The position numbers and the translations under genes are program-made. The notes beneath the pieces are model-generated. The model saw only the letters and a list, made by a program, of their open reading frames with translations, was not told the DNA's origin and did no database searches. From Deltaproteobacteria bacterium HGW-Deltaproteobacteria-18 (GTDB lineage: Bacteria > Desulfobacterota > Desulfovibrionia > Desulfovibrionales > Desulfomicrobiaceae): a stretch of 64,000 nt of DNA. The first letter of the stretch is position 1; every line of letters starts with the position of its first letter. Positions 49,605 through 57,742 of this stretch are shown in pieces. The stretch lies in assembly GCA_002841885.1 (NCBI GenBank), contig PHBE01000021.1, forward strand, positions 40,284 through 104,283. Direction: 5' to 3'.

Positions 49605-49645
49605 AGCACTTCGGCCCGCGCATCTTCACATACTCAGGAGCCTGC

Positions 49646-50548
49646 ATGAAATCCGAATCCCTTTCCCTCACCACCGCAAGCCCCATCGCCCTGCTGCCTC
49701 GTCTGGCCGTGCTTGGCGCGGTGGTGCTGTGGGGCGCATCCTTTTCGACCATGCGCATTGCCCTGCAGGACCTGCATCCCCTGAGCGTGATGTGGCTGCG
49801 CATGATCATCGCCCTTGCGTGCATCCTGCCGCTGTACCGGACCGTGAGCCTGTCCGCGTACCGCAAGGGCGACTGGAAGCTGCTCCTGGCCGCCGTCGTA
49901 TTTCAGCCCTGCCTCTATTTCTGGCTCGAATCCGCGGCCCTGGGCCTGACCAGTTCGGCCCAGGCCGGAATCATCTCCGCCTCCGTCCCCCTGCTCGTCG
50001 CCGTGGCCGCCTGGATGATCCTCAAGGAACCCCTGAGCACGCGCGTCGTCGGTGGCCTGCTTCTTTCCGTGGCCGGCGTTGCGGTCCTGACCCTCGGAGG
50101 GCAGGCCACCTTGTCCGCCCCTTCACCGCTGTTGGGCAACAGCATGGAATTTTTGGCCATGGTCTGCGCGGCCGCGAACATGATCATCATCCGCATTCTG
50201 GGCAGGCGCTATGACGCCTGGACGCTGACGGTCATGCAGGTCGTCACGGGCTGCCTCTTCTTTTCACCGGGCATCGTTCACCTGATGGATGTGCCGGCAG
50301 GCACCTTCGACCTGCCGCTGATCCTGATCCTCGTCTTCCTCGGCGCAGGCGTGACACTGGGTGCGTTCTCCCTCTACAATTGGGCCATCACCCGCATGCC
50401 CGCGAGCACGGCCTCGGCGCACATCAATCTCATCCCCGTGGTCGCGGTGGGCTGCGGATTCGCCTTCCTGGGCGAAACCATGAACCCGCTGCAAATGGCC
50501 GCCGCCTGCGTGGTCCTCTTTTCGGTCCTCATGACCCAGAAATCGTAG
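49646..50548 (+). CDS. EamA/DMT-family transporter
   Basis: A 300-residue drug/metabolite transporter with ten hydrophobic spans and two EamA halves: ASFSTMRIALQDLHPLSVMW in the first and GAGVTLGAFSLYNWAITRMP in the second. It probably exports an amino acid or related metabolite and may be controlled by the AraC regulator just upstream. Its stop codon lies inside a CGTAGGGGC repeat. Confidence 0.9.
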   Translation: MKSESLSLTTASPIALLPRLAVLGAVVLWGASFSTMRIALQDLHPLSVMWLRMIIALACILPLYRTVSLSAYRKGDWKLLLAAVVFQPCLYFWLESAALGLTSSAQAGIISASVPLLVAVAAWMILKEPLSTRVVGGLLLSVAGVAVLTLGGQATLSAPSPLLGNSMEFLAMVCAAANMIIIRILGRRYDAWTLTVMQVVTGCLFFSPGIVHLMDVPAGTFDLPLILILVFLGAGVTLGAFSLYNWAITRMPASTASAHINLIPVVAVGCGFAFLGETMNPLQMAAACVVLFSVLMTQKS

Positions 50549-50575
50549 GGGCGGCCCTGCGTGGCCGCCCTCTTG
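50544..50575. repeat. CGTAGGGGC-type hairpin repeat, copy 2
   Basis: CGTAGGGGCGGCC ... GGCCGCCCTCTTGA; stem GGGCGGCC (50549-50556) with GGCCGCCC (50563-50570). It begins inside the EamA gene stop (TAG 50546-50548). Copy 4 has the same ends. Confidence 0.75.
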
Positions 50576-50613
50576 ACACGCAATGTAATCGCCAGACGCA
50601 AGAAACGAAAAAA

Positions 50614-50640
50614 GGGCAGGCACAGGGGCCTGCCCCTACG
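50614..50640. repeat. CGTAGGGGC-type hairpin repeat, copy 3 (inverted)
   Basis: GGGCAGGC (50614-50621) and GCCTGCCC (50628-50635), followed by CTACG; read on the minus strand it begins CGTAGGGGCAGG. Confidence 0.7.
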
Positions 50641-50643
50641 ATT

Positions 50644-50724
50644 GGGCGGTATGATAACGCATTTGTTCAACGGAGCATATTGTACCGTGGTGGGCGGTGT
50701 GGCAACGCATCGTTCAACGGACCA
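50644..50724. repeat. Imperfect direct duplication of ~34 bp
   Basis: GGGCGGTATGATAACGCATT.. at 50644 and GGGCGGTGTGGCAACGCATC.. at 50692 share most bases and both continue GTTCAACGGA, offset 47-48 bp. No open frame covers them. Confidence 0.7.
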
Positions 50725-50732
50725 CACCTTTC

Positions 50733-50765
50733 CGTAGGGGCGGCCCCCCGTGGCCGCCCTCTTGA
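50733..50765. repeat. CGTAGGGGC-type hairpin repeat, copy 4
   Basis: CGTAGGGGCGGCC ... GGCCGCCCTCTTGA, stem 50738-50745 with 50752-50759. It abuts the gltA stop codon (50766-50768). The outer sequence is nearly identical to copy 2. Confidence 0.75.
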
Positions 50766-52052
50766 TCAGCGATCCTTCATCGGTATGTAGTCCCGAATGT
50801 TCGGCCCCACGTAAATCTGGCGGGGGCGGTGGATGCGGGTGTTCTCCTCCAGATGCTGTTCGTGCCAGTGCGCGATCCAGCCCGGAAGGCGTCCGATGGC
50901 GAACATGACCGGGAACATGTTCACAGGGATGTTCAGGGCGCGCAGGATCAGCCCGGAATAGAAGTCCACGTTGGGATAGAGCTTGCGCGAGACGAAATAA
51001 TCGTCATGCAGCGCGATCTCTTCAAGCTCCTGGGCAATGTCCAGGAACGGATCATTGACCTGCAGGGAGGCCAGCAGGTTGGTTGCGCATTCCTTGAGAA
51101 CCTTGGCCCGGGGATCAAAGTTCTTGTAGACCCGGTGCCCAAAGCCCATGAGCCTGTATTCCTTGCGCTTGACCTTCTCGATGCACTCCTTGACCGTGAG
51201 ATCCCCGTCGCGGATGTTTTCGAGCATTTGCACAACGGCGGAGTTGGCCCCTCCGTGCAACCGGCCCCACAGGGCGCAGATCCCGGCCGAAACCGAGGCA
51301 AAGAGATTGGCCTCGCTCGAACCGACCATGCGTACCGTGGAGCAGGAGCAGTTCTGCTCGTGATCGGCGTGCACCAGCAGGAACTGCGTCAGGGCCTTCT
51401 GGGCTTCCGGGGTGGGAACGTGCTCCTTGTAGGGCACGGAAAACATCATGTGCAGAAAGTTTTCGCAGTAGGAGCGGCTGGGGTCCGGATAGATGATGGG
51501 CAGCCCTGCGGACTTGCGATAACTGAAAGCCGCAATGGTGCGCACTTTGCTGACAAGCTTTGCCACGGCCTTGCGAAACTCCGCTTCGGTCTGGATGTCC
51601 AGCAGATCGGGATTGTAGGCTCCAAGCGAATTGATGACCGCCGAAAGGATGGCCATGGGATGCCCGTTGGGCGGAAAACCTTCGAAGTGGTGCATGAGAT
51701 CCTCATGCAGCAGGGCCGTATCACCGAGCATGGTGCGAAATGCGGCCCGTTCCTCGCGGGTCGGCAGTTCGCCGAAAACGAGGAGCATGACCGTCTCCAC
51801 GAAAGAGCTCTGCCGTGCCAGCTGCTCGATGGGGTAACCGCGATAGCGCAGAATTCCCCTTTCTCCATCCACGAAGCTTATGGCACTGTAACACGATCCG
51901 GTATTGGCATAGCCCTGGTCCAGGGTGATGACCCCCGCCAGGCTGCGCAGACAGCTCACATCCAACGCGACTTCGCCCTCGGTGCCGCGCACTATGGGCA
52001 GCTCGTAGGACTTGCCGTCGATGGTCAGTGTGGCCGTATCTATATTTTGCAT
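50766..52052 (-). CDS. gltA: Citrate synthase (Si-type, type II)
   Basis: A 428-residue citrate synthase of the Gram-negative hexameric type. It has the catalytic Hiss in LVHADHEQNCS and GFGHRVYKNFDPRA and the Asp-bearing segment PNVDFYSGLIL. A ~20-residue N-terminal part (TATLTIDGKSYELPIVRGTE) also fits type II. It makes citrate from oxaloacetate and acetyl-CoA. GGAGGATTC precedes ATG 52052. Next upstream on the same strand is the Pat-like acetyltransferase; the acs gene is beyond that, so acetyl-CoA use is a theme here. Confidence 0.96.
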   Translation of the reverse strand: MQNIDTATLTIDGKSYELPIVRGTEGEVALDVSCLRSLAGVITLDQGYANTGSCYSAISFVDGERGILRYRGYPIEQLARQSSFVETVMLLVFGELPTREERAAFRTMLGDTALLHEDLMHHFEGFPPNGHPMAILSAVINSLGAYNPDLLDIQTEAEFRKAVAKLVSKVRTIAAFSYRKSAGLPIIYPDPSRSYCENFLHMMFSVPYKEHVPTPEAQKALTQFLLVHADHEQNCSCSTVRMVGSSEANLFASVSAGICALWGRLHGGANSAVVQMLENIRDGDLTVKECIEKVKRKEYRLMGFGHRVYKNFDPRAKVLKECATNLLASLQVNDPFLDIAQELEEIALHDDYFVSRKLYPNVDFYSGLILRALNIPVNMFPVMFAIGRLPGWIAHWHEQHLEENTRIHRPRQIYVGPNIRDYIPMKDR

Positions 52053-52107
52053 GAATCCTCCTGCAATCTTTCCCCTCGCCAGGAAAAAGACCGGTCTTGA
52101 ACACGTT

Positions 52108-52143
52108 CCGAGCCTGTCGCCGCTCACGCGGGGACAGGCTCGG
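52108..52143 (-). other. Strong hairpin between the Pat-like gene and gltA
   Basis: A perfect 11-bp inverted repeat CCGAGCCTGTC / GACAGGCTCGG around a 14-nt loop. No T tract. It may be a rho-assisted terminator or processing site. Confidence 0.55.
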
Positions 52144-52218
52144 TCTCGCGAAGTAATCTTTTAACGGAAATCGATTGGATTATCCAGATGTCTCGGGGTA
52201 CTGAAAAAAAACGGAAAA

Positions 52219-54909
52219 TCAGCGGTCGGGCTCCCACTCCCAGAGAGGCAGGCGCATTTCGACCAGCTCTTCCTCGTAGTTGTGGGACACTTTCAGGCCA
52301 AACCGCTTGGCAAGGCCGATCATGCCCTTGTTGCGCGGCATGGTCTGGCCTTCGAGGTAGCGGGTTCCCCGCCCCTTGCAATAGCGGATCATCTTTTCGA
52401 ACAGCACGGAGCCAAGGCCCGTTCCCTTCATGTCCGCGCTGATGATTATGGCGAATTCGGCGGCCGAATTATCCGGCTTGGTGGACGTGCGCACCACGCC
52501 AAGCGTCCGTGGCTCTCCATCGACATTCTGCGTAGCGATGAAGGCCATCTCACGGTCGTAGTCGATCTGGGTGAACTTTGGCATGTCGCTCAGGACAAAA
52601 TTCTGGACCAGACCAAAAAAACGCAGGCGCAGGTCTTCCTCGGGCAGCTTGTGTATGAAGTCGAGGTGGGCCTGGGCGTCCTCGGGGCGGATGGGTCGCA
52701 GCAGGATCTGCTCGCCGTTCTTGAGGCGCACGCACTCTTCAAGCTCGCGGGGATACGGGCGGATAGCGAGCCTCTCTGGGCCCGAGACCAGCGCGGGCTG
52801 AATCCAGATGCGGGCTCCGAGGGCCAGCACTCCAAGATCGTCGGCAAAGATCGGGTTCATTTCGAGAGTCACGATCTGGGGCAGGTCGATGACCATCTGG
52901 CTGATCTGGATCAGGGCCAGGCAGATGTCGTCGATGTCTGCCGCGGCCTGCCGCCGGGAGCCCTGCAGAAGCTTGTAGATGCGGGTGCGGGAGATGAGCT
53001 CCTTGGCCAGTCCCATGTTCAGGGGCGGCAGGGTCACGGAGTGGTCGTTGATGACCGGCGCGGAAACGCCGCCGTGACCGAAGCGCAGCACCGGTCCGAA
53101 GATCTTGTCCGTGAAGACGGAAATGAACAGCTCGTGCGCCCCGGGTCTGCGCCCCATCTTCTGGACGGTGAAGCCCTCGATGTAGGCGTTGGGAACCTGG
53201 GCATGGACGCGCGCGGACATGTTGGCCGCCGCTTCGAAAACCAGATCCGGAGTGGTCAGGTCGAGGGCGATGCCGCCGATGTCGAAGGGCTGGCTGATCT
53301 GGGGCGAGCGGATCTTGAGCGCCACCGGAAAGCCGATCTCGGATGCCGCCTCCACGGCCTGCATGGCCGACTTGCAGATCTTGGTCTCGACCACCGGCAC
53401 GCCGTATGCCGCCAGAACCTGGCGCGATTCGTCCTCGGTGAGATGGTTGCGGCCTTCTTCGAGGGCGTCCTTGATGATCTTCAGGGCGTGTTCCGTGTCC
53501 GGGAAAAAGTCCGCAGGCAACGAATCCGGGGTCTGCATCAGGATTTTTTGCGTGCGCTTGTAACGCAGCATGTGCAGGTAGGCCATGATGGCCTTGCCCG
53601 GACGGTCAAAGACCGGAATGGACGCTTCCTCGAAGACGTCCTTGGTGTCGCGCACCGTCTCTTCGCCCAGCCAGTTGGCGAGCACCAGGCAGCGGCTGGT
53701 CTTGGCGACCTGGGTCACGGCCTGGGCGATTTCGAGGCTTGACGTACCCTGAAACGGGACATGCAGAATGAGCACGCAGCCCACATCCGTCGCCCGGACC
53801 AGAACGCTGAGGACCCGGGCATAGGTATCGGGAGTGGCGTTGTAGGGCAGGGTCACGGGATTGTCCGAGCAGCGCTCCTGGCCCAGGATCTCCTCCAGCT
53901 TGAGCTGGGTCTCCTCGGTGATGGCGGCCAGCTCTCCCCCGCCGTTGATCAGGGTGTCGGCGGCCAGCAGCCCGATGCTCTGGCCGTTGGTCATGATGGC
54001 CAGACCGTTGCCGCGCAGTGGCTTGTAGTTGGCCAGGGTGCGCGCGCCCTCGAACAGGGAGTCGATGTCATCCACGCGAACCATGCCGGCGCGGCGGAAG
54101 GCGGCGTCGTAGATCTGGTCCTGATCCATCTCCGTAAGCTCGCTGGCGGCGTCGCGCAGATCGCAGGGCAGACGGCGCGGCCGGATGACCAGGATGGGCT
54201 TGTTGCGTGCGCTGGCGCGGGTCGCGGACATGAAGCGTCGCGCGTCCTGGATGTTTTCAACATATAAAAGGATGGCCTTGGTGGCCGGATCGGAACCCAG
54301 ATAGTCGAGCACGCTGCTGAAATCCACGTCCAGCTGGCGGCCCAGGGAGATGCAGTGGGAAAAGCCGACGTTGTTGGTCTTGGCCCAGTCCAGAACCGAT
54401 TCGAAAAGACTGTCGGACTGGGTCACGAAGGCGATGCGGCCTTCCTTGGCTCCCACCCGGGACAGACTCGCATTGACCCCGCTCGCAGGGACGATCATGC
54501 CCAGACTGCCCGGCCCGAGCACGCGAAGGTCTTTCTCGCGCAGCACCTTGCGGATCTTTTCGTCCATTTGGGCTCGCTCTTTGGCTTCGAGCAAGGCATA
54601 ACCAGGGTCCATGATCACGGCTACATGGGTGCCGTTATCGGCCAGCTCAACAAGACGATCGGGTATCTCTTGCGCGGGGGAACAGATGATGGCCATGTCC
54701 GGGGTCAGCGGCAGTGAAGCCACGTCCACATAGGACAGGACGCCGAAAATGGCCTCCTGAGCTCCGGAAACAGGCAGCACTGGTCCGAGGAACTTGCCGG
54801 ACATGAGGTTTCGCATCAGGATCGCGCTGACTGAATTCGGATCGCGGGAAGCACCGATGATGGCCAGGGAATTGGGCTTGAACAACAGATCCAGGTGTTT
54901 GACGCTCAT
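52219..54909 (-). CDS. Pat/YfiQ-type protein lysine acetyltransferase (NDP-forming acyl-CoA synthetase-like + GNAT)
   Basis: An 896-residue fusion. Residues 1-~690 resemble both subunits of ADP-forming acetyl-CoA synthetase (CoA-binding LAIIGASRDPNSV, ligase-CoA region, ATP-grasp GFPVALKIRSPQISQPFDIG). In the alpha-domain the phospho-His segment (SHTGA) is absent, with ASELTEMDQDQ in its place, as in non-catalytic Pat/YfiQ homologues. The C-terminal ~165 residues form a GNAT acetyltransferase (RPIRPEDAQAHLDF, MKGTGLGSVLFEKM). It is divergent from acs with 170 bp between the starts; Pat acetylates and inactivates Acs in enterobacteria. Which start is used (54909 or 54936) is uncertain. Confidence 0.87.
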   Translation of the reverse strand: MSVKHLDLLFKPNSLAIIGASRDPNSVSAILMRNLMSGKFLGPVLPVSGAQEAIFGVLSYVDVASLPLTPDMAIICSPAQEIPDRLVELADNGTHVAVIMDPGYALLEAKERAQMDEKIRKVLREKDLRVLGPGSLGMIVPASGVNASLSRVGAKEGRIAFVTQSDSLFESVLDWAKTNNVGFSHCISLGRQLDVDFSSVLDYLGSDPATKAILLYVENIQDARRFMSATRASARNKPILVIRPRRLPCDLRDAASELTEMDQDQIYDAAFRRAGMVRVDDIDSLFEGARTLANYKPLRGNGLAIMTNGQSIGLLAADTLINGGGELAAITEETQLKLEEILGQERCSDNPVTLPYNATPDTYARVLSVLVRATDVGCVLILHVPFQGTSSLEIAQAVTQVAKTSRCLVLANWLGEETVRDTKDVFEEASIPVFDRPGKAIMAYLHMLRYKRTQKILMQTPDSLPADFFPDTEHALKIIKDALEEGRNHLTEDESRQVLAAYGVPVVETKICKSAMQAVEAASEIGFPVALKIRSPQISQPFDIGGIALDLTTPDLVFEAAANMSARVHAQVPNAYIEGFTVQKMGRRPGAHELFISVFTDKIFGPVLRFGHGGVSAPVINDHSVTLPPLNMGLAKELISRTRIYKLLQGSRRQAAADIDDICLALIQISQMVIDLPQIVTLEMNPIFADDLGVLALGARIWIQPALVSGPERLAIRPYPRELEECVRLKNGEQILLRPIRPEDAQAHLDFIHKLPEEDLRLRFFGLVQNFVLSDMPKFTQIDYDREMAFIATQNVDGEPRTLGVVRTSTKPDNSAAEFAIIISADMKGTGLGSVLFEKMIRYCKGRGTRYLEGQTMPRNKGMIGLAKRFGLKVSHNYEEELVEMRLPLWEWEPDR

Positions 54910-55079
54910 CGTCCGAAAAGCTCCGTTTACCGACATGAAGGTGGTGGCGTTTCCGTTAACCGCCAATATCAACCATTTACCAGAAAAGGGGGGAAAACAA
55001 AATTCATTTCTTCTACATCCTATTGCCAGATCAAGTCCTTCAAGGACACCGCCTATCCAACAGCAAAGGAGGAACCACC

Positions 55080-57053
55080 ATGACACCTGACAATATCCAG
55101 AGCCTGCAGCACGAACAGCGCCTCTTTACCCCGCCCGCCGCCAAGCGCGCCCATATTCCCGACATGGCGACATACGAGGAGCACTATCGCCGCGCCGATC
55201 AGGACCCCGAGGGCTACTGGGCCGACCGCGCCAAGGAGCTGCTCAGCTGGAGCAAGCCTTGGGACAAGGTCATGGACTGTGATTTGAACATCCCCAAAAT
55301 CAACTGGTTCGTGAACGGCCAACTCAACGTCAGCTACAACTGCCTCGACCGGCACGTCGAGAACGGCCTGGGCGAAAAGACCGCCATCATCTGGCAGGGC
55401 GAGCCCGAGGAAGATGTCCGTCACATTTCCTACCGCGAGCTCCTTGGCGACGTCATCCGCTTCGCCAACATCCTCAAAAAACTCGGAGTCGGACGCGGCG
55501 ACCGCGTGGCCCTCTACATGCCCATGGTTCCGGAGCTGGCCGTAGCCATGCTGGCCTGCACGCGCATCGGCGCCACCCACTCCATCGTCTTTGCGGGGTT
55601 CTCGGCCGCGAGCCTCATGAACCGCATCCAGGATTGCGATGCCAAGGTGCTGGTCACCGCCGACGCCGTGCTTCGCGCCGGAAAGAAGATTCCCCTGAAG
55701 GGCAATGTCGACGACGCCCTGGTCGACTGCCCCACCGTGACCAGTTGCATTGTCTTAAAAAGGGCCGGCATCGACATCAACATGGTCGAGGGCCGGGATC
55801 TCTGGTGGCACGACGTGGTGGCCGATCCGAATATCGCCCCGACCTGCCCATGCGAACCCATGGACTCCGAAGACCTGCTCTTCATTCTCTACACCAGCGG
55901 CTCCACTGGCAAGCCCAAAGGCGTCATGCACACCACGGGCGGCTATCTGACCTACGCGGCCCACTCGACGCAGTTGGTCTTCAACCTGCATGACGACGAC
56001 ATTCATTTCTGCACGGCGGACATCGGCTGGATCACCGGGCATACCTACATCGTGTATGGCCCCCTGGCGCTGGGCGTGACCTCGGTCATGTTCGAAGGCG
56101 TGCCGTCCTATCCCGATCCGTCGCGCTTCTGGCATCTGGTCGAGAAATTCAGGATCACCTCCTTCTACACGGCCCCCACGGCCATCCGGGCGCTCATGCG
56201 TGACGGATCGGAATGGACCACGAAGAACGACCTCTCCTCGCTGCGGGTGCTGGGCAGCGTCGGCGAGCCCATCAACCCCGAGGCCTGGATGTGGTACCAT
56301 GAGAACATCGGCAAATCCAAGCTGCCCGTGGTCGACACCTGGTGGCAGACGGAAACAGGCGGCATCCTCATCTCCGCCCTGCCCTTCGCCACGCCTTTGA
56401 AACCCGGTTCCGCCACCCGCCCCCTGCCAGGCGTGCACGCCCGCATCGTGGATGCCGAAGGCAATCCGACCGCTGCCAACGAAGGCGGGCACCTGGTCAT
56501 AGAGCGCCCCTGGCCGGGCATGTTGCGCGGGGTGTTCGGCGATCCCGAACGCTTCAAGCAGCAGTATTTCGACCGCTTTCCGGGCCGCTACGAGGCCGGT
56601 GACGGCGCCCGCCAGGACGAGGACGGCTATTTCTGGATCATGGGCCGCCTCGACGACGTCATCAACGTTTCCGGGCACCGTCTGGGTACGGCCGAGATCG
56701 AGTCCGCCCTGGTCTCCCATCCGGCGGTGGCCGAGGCCGCCGTGGTTGGCATGCCTCACGAGATCAAGGGACAGGCCATCTATGCCTATGTAACCCTGCG
56801 CGCCGACGCGGACGAGTCCGACGAACTCATCAAGGCCCTGCGCAACCACGTGCGCAAGGAGATCGGGCCGCTTGCCTCTCCCGAAGTCATCCAGTTCACC
56901 GTGGGGCTGCCCAAGACCCGCAGCGGAAAGATCATGCGCCGCGTGCTGCGCAAGATCACCACGGGTTCCACGGCTCTGGAAGACTTCGGCGACACTTCGA
57001 CCCTGGCCGATCCTTCCGTCATTCAAGACCTGATAGCCGGACGCCATAACTAA
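55080..57053 (+). CDS. acs: Acetyl-CoA synthetase (AMP-forming)
   Basis: A 657-residue ANL enzyme with ATP P-loop LYTSGSTGKPKGV (~270), the WWQTETGG block, and the C-terminal catalytic Lys in PKTRSGKIMRR (~617), which is the Pat acetylation site in Salmonella Acs. It activates acetate to acetyl-CoA. AAAGGAGG precedes ATG 55080. The divergent Pat-like gene supports control by reversible acetylation. Confidence 0.97.
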   Translation: MTPDNIQSLQHEQRLFTPPAAKRAHIPDMATYEEHYRRADQDPEGYWADRAKELLSWSKPWDKVMDCDLNIPKINWFVNGQLNVSYNCLDRHVENGLGEKTAIIWQGEPEEDVRHISYRELLGDVIRFANILKKLGVGRGDRVALYMPMVPELAVAMLACTRIGATHSIVFAGFSAASLMNRIQDCDAKVLVTADAVLRAGKKIPLKGNVDDALVDCPTVTSCIVLKRAGIDINMVEGRDLWWHDVVADPNIAPTCPCEPMDSEDLLFILYTSGSTGKPKGVMHTTGGYLTYAAHSTQLVFNLHDDDIHFCTADIGWITGHTYIVYGPLALGVTSVMFEGVPSYPDPSRFWHLVEKFRITSFYTAPTAIRALMRDGSEWTTKNDLSSLRVLGSVGEPINPEAWMWYHENIGKSKLPVVDTWWQTETGGILISALPFATPLKPGSATRPLPGVHARIVDAEGNPTAANEGGHLVIERPWPGMLRGVFGDPERFKQQYFDRFPGRYEAGDGARQDEDGYFWIMGRLDDVINVSGHRLGTAEIESALVSHPAVAEAAVVGMPHEIKGQAIYAYVTLRADADESDELIKALRNHVRKEIGPLASPEVIQFTVGLPKTRSGKIMRRVLRKITTGSTALEDFGDTSTLADPSVIQDLIAGRHN

Positions 57054-57081
57054 CCCCAGGCCCTGGCTATACCTCCCTCCC

Positions 57082-57114
57082 GGGCGTGTTCTTTTTGAGC
57101 ACGCCCTTTTTCTT
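57082..57114 (+). terminator. Intrinsic terminator after acs
   Basis: GGGCGTG ... CACGCCC hairpin (57082-57106) followed by five T and C. Confidence 0.88.
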
Positions 57115-57159
57115 GACCTGTGCACAAAAGTAAGTAAATACATACTCACATAAGTAAGG
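57113..57159 (+). promoter_or_regulatory. Promoter and candidate TetR-type operator
   Basis: TTGACC (57113) and TAAATA (57135) make a sigma-70-like promoter with 16-bp spacing. Two AAGTAAG copies (57128 and 57152) flank an AT-rich centre, overlapping the -10 region and the ribosome site, as expected for autoregulation by the TetR protein. Confidence 0.55.
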
Positions 57160-57169
57160 AGAACCACCC

Positions 57170-57739
57170 ATGTCACGACCAGTCATGAAGCGCGAGACCA
57201 TAGAAGAATCCGCCATCCGCCTCTTTGCCACCAAAGGGCTGGCCCGAACCACCATTAAAGACATCGCGGGCGAGGCAGGAGTCACCGAGGGCGCCCTGTA
57301 CCGCTACTATTCCGGCAAGGAAGAGATGGCCTGGAAGCTCTTCAACCGCGAACTGGACCAGTTCACCCATCTGGTCTCCGAAGTTCTCTTCGACGAACGC
57401 ATGCAGTTCGATCTGCGGCTTGGGCTCGCGATCCAGACCATATACGACTATTACATATATAATGCCGACCAGTTCGCCTTCATCCTGCTGACCCAGCATG
57501 GCTTTCCCGAGGACAAACTCCTGAGCCGCGAGACCGAGCCCATGGCCATGGCCGAACGTTTCGTCGGCCAGGCGGTGGGAGCTGGCGACATTCCCCCCTG
57601 CGATGCCGACCTGCATGCGGGACTGCTCATGGGCGCCATCATGCAGCCCCTTGTTCTGCACCGTTACAAAAAGCTTGCACTGAATGCCGATACGCCCGCG
57701 CTGGTCACCGCCTCCTGCCTGCGCATGCTGGGGCTGTGA
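57170..57739 (+). CDS. TetR-family regulator
   Basis: A 189-residue TetR protein. HTH at ~20-55 (RTTIKDIAGEAGVTEGALYRYY, with SGKEEMAWKLF after it), the rest a helical ligand domain with an aromatic-rich stretch (IYDYYIYNADQFAFILL). AAGGAG precedes ATG. It ends 3 bp before the LplT-Aas fusion gene, so it likely regulates that gene, perhaps in response to acyl-CoA or membrane lipid state; that is inference. Confidence 0.92.
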   Translation: MSRPVMKRETIEESAIRLFATKGLARTTIKDIAGEAGVTEGALYRYYSGKEEMAWKLFNRELDQFTHLVSEVLFDERMQFDLRLGLAIQTIYDYYIYNADQFAFILLTQHGFPEDKLLSRETEPMAMAERFVGQAVGAGDIPPCDADLHAGLLMGAIMQPLVLHRYKKLALNADTPALVTASCLRMLGL

Positions 57740-57742
57740 CCC

